A DNA stretch of 8,660 bases, taken from contig JACVJA010000046.1 in the NCBI GenBank assembly GCA_015661035.1, forward strand, positions 1 to 8,660, read 5' to 3'. The DNA is from Candidatus Calidifonticultor daggyaiensis. Its GTDB lineage: Bacteria > Actinomycetota > Humimicrobiia > Humimicrobiales > Humimicrobiaceae. This document shows positions 1 through 6,271 of this stretch, piece after piece. Position numbers and translations under genes: made by a program. Position 1 is the first letter of the stretch, and each line of letters opens with the position of its first letter. Under the pieces are notes generated by a model, which saw only the letters and a program-made list of their open reading frames with translations, made no database searches and was not told the origin of the DNA.

Positions 1-47
1 ATATGTAAATTTTTTACATTATAAATAAGTTTCTAATTTTTAGCAAT

Positions 48-85
48 ATTTTTTAGATTATTTTTTAGATTTTTGAGAATCTAAA
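48..85. repeat. 12-bp tandem repeat plus 8-bp hairpin downstream of the GGDEF gene
   Basis: ATTTTTTAGATT occurs twice in tandem (48-59 and 60-71). The second copy overlaps a perfect inverted repeat, TTTAGATT (64-71) and AATCTAAA (78-85), with a 6-nt loop. It starts about 15 nt past the leftward GGDEF stop codon, so it could form a 3'-end stem. Neither strand has a U-tract directly after the stem, so I do not call it an intrinsic terminator. Confidence 0.5.
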
Positions 86-99
86 GAATCATATTAAAA

Positions 100-2448
100 T
101 CAATTAATATACTTTTTTCTTTTATTTTCATACATTAAAATATCCGCAGTTTCTAAAAGCTCATTTATATCACAAAATCCGCCTGGTGATTCACTTGGAT
201 CCCACTTACTGATTCCAAAAGAAAAATCAATACTAAAATCCAGTATATTTGTATTTTGCCTCCATTCGTTTATTGCGGTATCTATTCTATCCATAAAACT
301 ATTAAGATTCTCGCTAAGAAAATTTGGAAGCACAAGTAAAAATTCATCTCCGCCAAACCTAATAATTGAATCAATTTTTCTGGTTTGACCAAGCAAAATA
401 TTAGCAACACTTTTAAGCACTAAATCACCTGTAGGATGCCCATATTTGTCATTGACTTCTTTAAACCTATCAATATCAAGCATTATAAAAGTAATCGGGT
501 AATTATATCTCTTTGCCCTTTCAATTTCCTTTTCAATGTAAGTGTCAAAATATCTTCTGTTATATACATTTGTTAACGGATCGATCTGAGCTTGCTCTCG
601 TAATTCATTCTGCAACAACACCCTTTTTAAAGCTACAATACCTTGAGCAGCTAAAATTTCACATAATCTTAAACTATCTTCATTTATGCTATATTCATCG
701 AAGCTTAAAAAAACAAAAACCCCAATATTTTTAAAGGGTATAATTAAAGAATTTAAAAAATCTTTTAAACCTAAATCTTTTTTTAATATTTCTAATAAAT
801 TATTATCAAATTCTGTACAAAGTACACTAAGATTTTTTTTATCTTGATTTTGAACCAGTCTATTATTAATTAAATTAATATTTTTATTATTATGTTCTAT
901 AAGATTATTTTCAATGTTAAAATAAACATCACAAATTTTAACTCTGCCTTCGAGTATTTTCATTAATTTATTATTTATTAAACTATTATTAAAAAAGTTA
1001 AAATTGTTTATATTAAATTCATTAATTTTTACATTTTTATCAGTACTAATTTCATCTTCTTTAAAAATATTATTATGAAGGTATAAAGCAACATTTAAAA
1101 AATCCTGATTTGCAAATAATTGTTCTAACAAATTATTAGAATTGTACTTTTTTAAAAGTAAATTATCTTTATATTCTAAATAACATGTACATTTAAAATT
1201 TAATATTTCTAAAGCTGTGTCAGAAATTATGCCAAATATTTCATCTTCATTATTGCATATACCTAAGTTGTATATTTTAGTATTAAAATTTTTAAGCTTT
1301 GTACTTGATTCAAGTAAATTTTGTTGGGCAAGCCAACTTGTAGTAATATCTTTTAAGCTCATTAAATAACCAGCTACAGTTTTACCAACTTTCTTTATGG
1401 GTAAAATATTAATAAGATAATATTTTATTTTCCCTTCAATAATAATTTTAAATACCTTATTATTGTCCAATATATTTAATAAAAAACTTTTAAAATCATT
1501 TATTAACTCTTTCTGAATATTTTTTTCCAATAAATTTACATTTTCATTTAATATAAAATTAATTTCAAAAAAATTAATTAATTCTTTAAGAAGCTCTTTT
1601 TTTTTAAAGATTTCAATAATATTTTTGCCAATAACTTTTCTCATATCAAAATCCAAAATTTTTTGAGCAGTTTTATTTGCATCAAGGATACTCCCGCTTG
1701 TATCAATCACAATATGACCTTCAGATATATTATCAAATATTCTGTCTCTTATTATAGGAACAATTTGAAAAACCTTAACTTTATATAAACTCCAGGCCAA
1801 AAATATTGCAGAAATTGCACATGCAATTCCAATAAAATCAAATGTCTTTATTGGAAAAATTTGGAATATATACAAAATACTACTAACAACTGGTATTAAA
1901 GCGCCAAATATAACAATTATACCCATCTTTATATGAAACGATGGTAAATTTAAAACAGTTTTTAATATTATTGCAGAACCTAAAAAAATTAAGATATAAG
2001 AATAAATAACATGAATCCAATACCATGGTCCATTTATTTTTAATATTTCAGGAAGTATATTTTGTGATGATATGCCAATAAACTTTACAAAAAAATTATG
2101 ATACTTTGTAGTCCAGACCATTATAACAGTAATAATTGGAATAACTATTAAAAGAAAGCTTTTTTTACTTTTAACAAACTCATTATAATCGGAATAATTA
2201 AGTGCAAAAATAAACCATAAAACCGGCAGAGATGCTATTCCAAAATACTCAATTCCATACCAAATAATTTTATTATCCAAACTTTTCGATATTACTTCAA
2301 AAAAATATCCAAGATTATAAATTGTAAGAGCTAAAGATAAATAAAAAAGAGATTTTGAGCCAATCATATCTCTTTTAATGAAAGAAATTATACATATTGA
2401 TATTGAAATAATTACTGAAAATAGTATTAAAAGTAGATATTTATCCAT
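100..2448 (-). CDS. Membrane sensor diguanylate cyclase (7TM-PAS-GAF-like-GGDEF)
   Basis: Probably makes cyclic di-GMP from two GTP in response to a signal sensed at the membrane or by the PAS domain. Numbered from the ATG (782 residues). Seven hydrophobic segments lie at about 4-24, 32-52, 64-85, 96-112, 143-164, 174-194 and 203-225, resembling the 7TM region found at the N-terminus of some histidine kinases. A PAS domain follows (about 234-373), then a GAF-like region (about 388-613) interrupted by an Asn-rich stretch (about 468-538). The GGDEF domain is at 623-782. It looks active: GGDEF at 699-703, metal/substrate residues D658, N666 and D675, and an RxxD product-inhibition site (R690, D693) exactly five residues before GGDEF. 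The C-terminus has the usual ADxxMY-type motif. The start is uncertain: a TTG at 2484 adds 12 residues in frame, and neither start has a clear Shine-Dalgarno. It is transcribed divergently from the DsrE gene. The GGDEF call is firm; the ligand is unknown. Confidence 0.9.
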   Translation of the reverse strand: MDKYLLLILFSVIISISICIISFIKRDMIGSKSLFYLSLALTIYNLGYFFEVISKSLDNKIIWYGIEYFGIASLPVLWFIFALNYSDYNEFVKSKKSFLLIVIPIITVIMVWTTKYHNFFVKFIGISSQNILPEILKINGPWYWIHVIYSYILIFLGSAIILKTVLNLPSFHIKMGIIVIFGALIPVVSSILYIFQIFPIKTFDFIGIACAISAIFLAWSLYKVKVFQIVPIIRDRIFDNISEGHIVIDTSGSILDANKTAQKILDFDMRKVIGKNIIEIFKKKELLKELINFFEINFILNENVNLLEKNIQKELINDFKSFLLNILDNNKVFKIIIEGKIKYYLINILPIKKVGKTVAGYLMSLKDITTSWLAQQNLLESSTKLKNFNTKIYNLGICNNEDEIFGIISDTALEILNFKCTCYLEYKDNLLLKKYNSNNLLEQLFANQDFLNVALYLHNNIFKEDEISTDKNVKINEFNINNFNFFNNSLINNKLMKILEGRVKICDVYFNIENNLIEHNNKNINLINNRLVQNQDKKNLSVLCTEFDNNLLEILKKDLGLKDFLNSLIIPFKNIGVFVFLSFDEYSINEDSLRLCEILAAQGIVALKRVLLQNELREQAQIDPLTNVYNRRYFDTYIEKEIERAKRYNYPITFIMLDIDRFKEVNDKYGHPTGDLVLKSVANILLGQTRKIDSIIRFGGDEFLLVLPNFLSENLNSFMDRIDTAINEWRQNTNILDFSIDFSFGISKWDPSESPGGFCDINELLETADILMYENKRKKYIN

Positions 2449-2573
2449 ATATCTAATTAAATCAAAAGCTAAGATATTTTGCAAAAATATTAAACTAAAT
2501 TTAAATTTATTACCAAATCATCTTAATTTTTAATAAAGATTCATCAAGTCATTAAATAATATTTAATATAATT

Positions 2574-2600
2574 ATTATATTTTTATTAATGTTATTGCAA
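2574..2600 (-). promoter_or_regulatory. Possible leftward promoter for the GGDEF gene
   Basis: On the minus strand TTGCAA (2595-2600) could serve as -35 and TATAAT (2574-2579) as -10, but the spacer is only 15 nt; an AATAAT at 2571-2576 would give 18 nt. The upstream element lies in an 11-bp string (GTTATTGCAAT, 2591-2601) that recurs at the better promoter in front of E1 alpha. AT-rich DNA produces TATAAT by chance often, so the call rests mainly on that match. Confidence 0.3.
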
Positions 2601-2629
2601 TTTTTATAATTTTATGTAATTATTTTAAT

Positions 2630-2648
2630 TACTACTAAAATAGTAGTA
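2630..2648. promoter_or_regulatory. Perfect 8-bp inverted repeat upstream of the DsrE gene (candidate operator)
   Basis: TACTACTA (2630-2637) and TAGTAGTA (2641-2648) are perfect inverted copies around AAA. The repeat sits 57 bp before the preferred DsrE start, in the divergent spacer. A weak rightward -10, TATTAT (2647-2652), overlaps its right arm, without a good -35. This position suits a repressor or redox/sulfur sensor, which is inference; no regulator gene is present here. A short run of T follows (2653-2659), so a small hairpin acting in RNA is an alternative. Confidence 0.4.
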
Positions 2649-2694
2649 TTATATTTTTTCAGATATTAATAAACTTTATTAAAAATATAAATGC

Positions 2695-2699
2695 AGGAG
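2695..2699 (+). promoter_or_regulatory. Shine-Dalgarno that fixes the DsrE start
   Basis: AGGAG ends 6 nt before the ATG at 2706. An in-frame ATG at 2691 lies upstream of this site and has no SD of its own, so the 2706 start is preferred and the apparent five extra N-terminal residues are probably not translated. Confidence 0.75.
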
Positions 2700-2705
2700 A
2701 AAAAA

Positions 2706-3086
2706 ATGGATAACATAAAAAAAAGAACAATACTTTATGTTCAAACTAGTGGTATTAATACACCTCAAAGATTATATTCACCTTTTATTTTAGCACAAAC
2801 CGCTGTAGCCATGGATATTGAACCAACTATATATTTTTTAGGTGAAGGAATTACAGTAGTTACAAAAGGTAATCCAGAAAAAATTCAAATGGGTAATTTC
2901 CCTTCATTAATTGAAGTAATTAATAAAACGCTAGAAATGGAGATACCGATATTAATTTGTCAGCAAAGTATGCAGGTTTTTGGTCAAAATTTAGCCCCTT
3001 CAGATTTTATTGAGGGCACCAAAGTTGTAGGAGCAGCTACCTTAAATAGTTTGGTTCTTGAATCTGATGGTACTATGTGGTTCTAA
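2706..3086 (+). CDS. DsrE/DsrF-like family protein (sulfur relay)
   Basis: Small cytoplasmic protein of 126 residues with the size and pattern of DsrE-family proteins, which carry sulfur as a persulfide on a cysteine or bind small ligands in a Rossmann-like fold. Visible features are an N-terminal beta-strand (ILYVQTSG, about 9-16), a central strand and loop (TIYFLGEGIT, 41-50), and one cysteine, C85, in ILICQQS, placed like the conserved Cys of the family after the third strand. The C-terminal half (GTKVVGAATLNSLVLESDG) also fits. It has no signal peptide or TM segment. The next gene on the same strand, 178 bp downstream, encodes a TusA-like protein, the usual DsrE partner, which supports a sulfur-transfer role. 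With one Cys it lacks the second cysteine reported in some DsrE3-type proteins. The start is chosen from the SD. The family call is good; the exact donor and acceptor are unknown. Confidence 0.8.
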   Translation: MDNIKKRTILYVQTSGINTPQRLYSPFILAQTAVAMDIEPTIYFLGEGITVVTKGNPEKIQMGNFPSLIEVINKTLEMEIPILICQQSMQVFGQNLAPSDFIEGTKVVGAATLNSLVLESDGTMWF

Positions 3087-3264
3087 GATAAAATAAAAAA
3101 TAATATAATTTAAAAAAATTTTAAAAAAATAATGTAATTTTTGAGTTTTTTATAAGTTCTATAAATAAATACCTAAGATTTATGATAATATTTATTTGTT
3201 TCCAAATGAGTTTTTAATGTGAATTAATAAATGGAGATATTTTAATAATAAAGATTAAAGATAT

Positions 3265-3534
3265 ATGAACAATAAAGAGAATTATATTAAAGCTAATTTT
3301 GATATAAATCCAGATGAATTTTTAGACTGTACAGGATTATATTGCCCCACACCAATATTTGAAACCCGTAAAAAAATCGATTCAATGAAGCCTGGGAGCA
3401 TTCTGCAACTAACTGCAGATGACCCAGCTTCAGAGGAGGATATAAAGCATTGGGCAAAAACTACTGGCAACACACTTTTAAAAATTCAAAAGCAAAAAGA
3501 TAGCTTTATTTTTTATATTAAAAAGAAAAAATAA
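3265..3534 (+). CDS. tusA: TusA/SirA-like sulfur carrier protein
   Basis: An 89-residue protein of the TusA family, which carries persulfide sulfur on a conserved cysteine and hands it on for tRNA thiolation, cofactor synthesis or sulfur oxidation/reduction. The signature is DCTGLYCPTP (21-30): C27 in CPxP is the expected sulfur-carrying residue, and a second Cys (C22) lies five residues before it. The rest follows the family: a helix (about 31-42), MKPGSILQLTADDP (41-54), then helix and strand ending in FYIKKKK. The start is forced: an in-frame TAA lies at 3256-3258 and this is the only start codon before the motif. Its Shine-Dalgarno is poor (only an AAAGA-like stretch), so translation may be weak. 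It shares the strand with DsrE, but the 178-bp gap leaves co-transcription open. A length of 89 residues is typical. Which pathway it serves cannot be told here. Confidence 0.88.
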   Translation: MNNKENYIKANFDINPDEFLDCTGLYCPTPIFETRKKIDSMKPGSILQLTADDPASEEDIKHWAKTTGNTLLKIQKQKDSFIFYIKKKK

Positions 3535-3558
3535 ATTTAAAAATTACATATTTATAAA

Positions 3559-3595
3559 ACATATTATATAATAATAGACATATTATATAATAATA
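3559..3595. repeat. Two tandem copies of an 18-bp AT-only unit
   Basis: ACATATTATATAATAATA at 3559-3576 is repeated exactly at 3578-3595, one base apart (19-bp period). It lies in the convergent spacer between TusA and the transaldolase. No gene is visible in this 189-bp spacer. The exact copy suggests a recent replication-slippage duplication. Confidence 0.8.
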
Positions 3596-3703
3596 TTGTT
3601 AAATATTAATATCCTATAATATTACGCGTTTGATATATACTGTATTACATTTATATATGTTTTATGTTTTTATAGATTTATGTAATTATTTTATAAAATT
3701 ATT

Positions 3704-3722
3704 TATAAAAAACTTTTTTATA
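3704..3722. terminator. Palindrome beside the transaldolase stop codon (possible weak bidirectional terminator)
   Basis: TATAAAAAACTTTTTTATA is a perfect 9-bp inverted repeat around one central base, ending one base before the transaldolase stop codon (3724-3726, TAG on the minus strand). Being convergent to TusA, it could serve as a 3'-end element for either gene. The stem is all A/T apart from the centre, so a stable intrinsic terminator is doubtful. Confidence 0.3.
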
Positions 3723-3723
3723 T

Positions 3724-4920
3724 CTAGCTTATAGCTTCTTTTCTCTTTACAACATATTCTTCAATTTCCTTCATTGAACCTGAAAACTCATCTTTTGTAT
3801 AAATAAATGAAGGATGATTTACAAAATCATCTATAGCTATTCCATCCTCTTCATAACCAGCTTTAAAATATGGAATCTTTAAAAGTTTTGAAATGATATC
3901 TTCTGGGATTGGTTCGTCAATCTGCTTGTAAATATCCTTACATTGACAAATGTTCATAAAATCATCAATAAGCTCTGGATTCATAGTGTATACCAAATTA
4001 CCACCAGCCATTTTTTCCACATGGTATACATTCCCTTCTCCGGGACCTGGTCTAGCAGAACATAATAAAAGCTTGCTTAAATAACCGTTTATCGGATCGT
4101 TTAAAATTTGATGAGCTTTCTTAGCAATTGCAATTCCAGCCCATCGTTTTAATTCTTCCGTTAGTCCTATACCAACTGACTTTGCACTTTCAACAAACTG
4201 TGGCCTTTCTTCAAATCTTCCAATCATAATTGTAATAACCGATCTCCATTTTGTGTAGTCAACACCCCAAAAATTACCAATTTCATAACCTTTCTTAACA
4301 GCTTTTGCAACTTGAACCGCACCAGGCACATTAAAAACTAAAGTTGAATTTGTAGGAATTCCTAGTGATGTTAATATTTGTATTAAATAAATTCCTTGTT
4401 TTGAACCAGGGCATTTAACCATTATATTAGGAGAAATTCTTGAAAGCTCCATTGCCTGCAAAAGCATTTGTCTTACATCAGTAACAAGTCTAGGGTCTAC
4501 TTGAGCAGAAACATAACCTTTTTTAAAATTTGACTTTTCAAACAATGGCATATAAAGCAATGTTCCCTTTTCAGTTATTGCTTTATATGTTTCCCAAGCA
4601 AGCTCATAATTTGTTTTTGTTGGATTATCCTTAATGATTTTATCTATTATTGGGTTTACCTCGTCAGGAACTAAATCCAATACTTTTCTAGTAAGCCTAG
4701 GATTTGTTGTAACTCCACAAAATAATGTATCTGCGGGATTCTTATAATCAAATAAAACATTAAGCTGATCTTTTATAATCTTTTTTTTATCTTCTGGTGC
4801 TTTTTCAATCATTTTTTCCGCCCATGCACCAAAAATTAAAGGTGATGAGTCCCACCAAATTTCAAAATTTTCGCTACTTTCAGCCAATCTTTGCATTGCA
4901 GATTTTTCGTAATTAGACAT
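3724..4920 (-). CDS. Divergent transaldolase-family protein (TAL/FSA superfamily)
   Basis: A 398-residue (beta/alpha)8-barrel aldolase-type enzyme; classical transaldolases such as E. coli TalB have about 317 residues. Family marks are WWDSS (D24, likely the first-strand Asp), GVTTNP (69-74), Schiff-base Lys K169 in MVKCPGS, NSTLVFN (N191, T193), phosphate-site R235 in IGR, and CSARPG (S288, R290), matching the Ser/Arg pair near the C-terminus of TalB. Two active-site positions differ. The catalytic Glu of TalB (E96, STEVD) is Q140 here (SAQVD), as in fructose-6-phosphate aldolase, and the TalB F178 / FSA Tyr position is M232. It may therefore cleave or transfer a dihydroxyacetone unit with altered chemistry or on an unusual sugar phosphate; that is inference. 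The start has an excellent SD (GAGGAGGT, 4927-4934, 6 nt away). It lies downstream of E1 beta on the same strand across 281 bp. The superfamily is sure; the reaction is not. Confidence 0.88.
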   Translation of the reverse strand: MSNYEKSAMQRLAESSENFEIWWDSSPLIFGAWAEKMIEKAPEDKKKIIKDQLNVLFDYKNPADTLFCGVTTNPRLTRKVLDLVPDEVNPIIDKIIKDNPTKTNYELAWETYKAITEKGTLLYMPLFEKSNFKKGYVSAQVDPRLVTDVRQMLLQAMELSRISPNIMVKCPGSKQGIYLIQILTSLGIPTNSTLVFNVPGAVQVAKAVKKGYEIGNFWGVDYTKWRSVITIMIGRFEERPQFVESAKSVGIGLTEELKRWAGIAIAKKAHQILNDPINGYLSKLLLCSARPGPGEGNVYHVEKMAGGNLVYTMNPELIDDFMNICQCKDIYKQIDEPIPEDIISKLLKIPYFKAGYEEDGIAIDDFVNHPSFIYTKDEFSGSMKEIEEYVVKRKEAIS

Positions 4921-4934
4921 ATAATTACCTCCTC

Positions 4935-5201
4935 AAAATATTAAAAAATTGATTACTAATTAACATTAATATTATATTAATAGTCGATGATGCTAATTAC
5001 TTAATTTACTATCTTGTTATTAATTAACTATCTTGCTTTAAGTCACTAGGTTCATTTATATTAATCTTATTATTTAAATCTTATTATTTAATTGTACTAT
5101 TAAATAATAATATTATAACTAAAAATTTGATATCTAAAAATTATATTATTAATTAAAAGAAACTAAAAAAAAATTATAATATTATTTTACCTTCTTAAAG
5201 A
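4935..5201. other. Repeat-rich spacer between transaldolase and E1 beta
   Basis: No gene is visible. The spacer holds an imperfect 19-bp tandem repeat (5002-5020 and 5021-5039, 16 of 19 matching, sharing ACTATCTTG) and a perfect 14-bp tandem repeat (AATCTTATTATTTA, 5063-5076 and 5077-5090). Leftward TATAAT hexamers occur at 4971-4976 and 5112-5117, neither with a convincing -35. The transaldolase may have its own promoter here or be read through from E1. Confidence 0.5.
5165..5185 (-). terminator. Possible weak terminator after E1 beta
   Basis: On the minus strand, just past the E1 beta stop codon, the palindrome ATAATATTAT (5176-5185) is followed by a nearly unbroken T-run, nine T at 5165-5173. 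The layout suits an intrinsic terminator, but the stem is short and A/T only, so termination would be partial at best. Confidence 0.3.
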
Positions 5202-6173
5202 TTAAATAATCTCCTTTACAGCCTTAACAATATCCTTTGCATGTGGGATTGAAGCTTGTTCTAAAGTAGAGTTATAAGGAATTGGTGTATTAAGTCCTGC
5301 AACTATCTTTACTGGAGCATCCAAATAGTCAAAAGCTTTTGCAGTAATTTTTACTGCAATATCAGAAGCAACACTGCCTCTTTCACAAGCTTCACTAACC
5401 ACTACAAGATGATTTGTTTTTTTAACAGAATTAATTAAAGCTTCTTCATCTAAAGGTACCAATGTTCTTGGGTCAAAAACTTCAACATTTATGCCTTCTT
5501 TTTCAAGCTGACCAGCAGCTTCTAAAGCTTTATAAATCATATTAGAATAAGCAAATATTGTAACATCACTACCTTCTCTTTTTATATCAGCAACACCAAA
5601 AGGAATTGTATACTCTTCTTCAGGTACAGGACCTTTTAATAAATAAATCATTTTATGCTCGATAAACATTACAACATTATCATCTCTAATTGCAGTTTTT
5701 AATAAACCTTTTACATCATATGGAGTTGAAGGCATAGCTACTTTTAAGCCAGGTATATGATAAAACCAAGCTTCAAGACTTTGAGAGTGCTGAGCAGCCA
5801 CGCCACGCCCTGCGCCCCCTTGGGTTCTTATGACTAATGGACATCGTAAATTATCTCCAGTCATATACCTTATTTTTGCGGCCTGATTTACAATTTGGTC
5901 CATTGCTAATGTTGTAAAATCAATAAACATAATTTCAGCAATCGGACGATACCCTGTAACAGCAGCTCCAATGCCAGCTCCTATTATTGCTGATTCAGAG
6001 ATAGGAGTATTAATTACTCTTTCAGGCCCAAACATATCTAAAAGACCTTTATAGGCTCTAAAAGCTCCCCCATATTTTCCAATATCCTCACCAATTAAAA
6101 AGACTTTTGGATCTCTATTCATTTCTTCAATTACAGCTTCTCTTATAGCTTCTCTATATTCAATTTCTCTCAT
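5202..6173 (-). CDS. 2-oxoacid/acetoin dehydrogenase E1 component, beta subunit
   Basis: A 323-residue beta subunit of an alpha2beta2 thiamine-diphosphate E1 enzyme, which decarboxylates pyruvate, a branched-chain 2-oxoacid or acetoin and passes the acyl group to lipoyl-E2. The length is standard. The pyrimidine-binding half has GEDIGKYGGAF (28-38), TPISE with E60 (the Glu expected to activate the cofactor) and AEIMFIDF. QGGAGRG (118-124) and QHSQSLEAW follow, with H129 matching the conserved active-site His. The C-terminal half has FDPRTLVPLD (233-242) and SEACERG (260-266), typical of the transketolase C-terminal domain. The wording around MTGDNLRCPLVIRTQGG resembles AcoB-type subunits more than classical PdhB, but substrate cannot be settled from sequence alone. 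The start is supported by an SD (AGGAAGGT, 6180-6187). It lies 86 bp after E1 alpha on the same strand, surely in one transcript. No E2 or E3 follows it. Confidence 0.93.
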   Translation of the reverse strand: MREIEYREAIREAVIEEMNRDPKVFLIGEDIGKYGGAFRAYKGLLDMFGPERVINTPISESAIIGAGIGAAVTGYRPIAEIMFIDFTTLAMDQIVNQAAKIRYMTGDNLRCPLVIRTQGGAGRGVAAQHSQSLEAWFYHIPGLKVAMPSTPYDVKGLLKTAIRDDNVVMFIEHKMIYLLKGPVPEEEYTIPFGVADIKREGSDVTIFAYSNMIYKALEAAGQLEKEGINVEVFDPRTLVPLDEEALINSVKKTNHLVVVSEACERGSVASDIAVKITAKAFDYLDAPVKIVAGLNTPIPYNSTLEQASIPHAKDIVKAVKEII

Positions 6174-6226
6174 TACATTACCTTCCTAAAATTTAAAATT
6201 ATTATTTTTTGTTATTTTAAAAACTA

Positions 6227-6271
6227 TTTTTATATTTTAAATTCCTGATTTTTTATATTTTAAATTCCTGA
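6227..6271. repeat. 22-bp direct repeat duplicating the 3' end of E1 alpha
   Basis: A 22-bp string (6227-6248) recurs exactly at 6250-6271, a 23-bp period. The right copy contains the last E1 alpha codons (Gly-Ile) with its stop (6260-6262); the left copy lies just downstream in the spacer before E1 beta. On the minus strand the gene's end and trailing A-rich tract appear twice, so the extra copy is untranslated. It is probably a slippage duplication. Confidence 0.85.

Noticed and set aside
64..85. Hairpin as a rho-independent terminator for the GGDEF gene
   Set aside because: The stem is a perfect 8 bp but no U-tract follows it on either strand; kept only as an inverted repeat.
513..734. 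Plus-strand open frame opposite the GGDEF domain
   Set aside because: It lies entirely antisense to conserved GGDEF and linker coding sequence, with no recognisable protein pattern.
2691..2705. Earlier ATG giving the DsrE protein five more residues
   Set aside because: The only good Shine-Dalgarno (2695-2699) lies inside this stretch and points to the ATG at 2706.
3559..3595. Tandem repeat as the start of a CRISPR array or plasmid iterons
   Set aside because: There are only two copies, one base apart, with no spacers, no cas or rep gene, and an A/T-only unit apart from one C.
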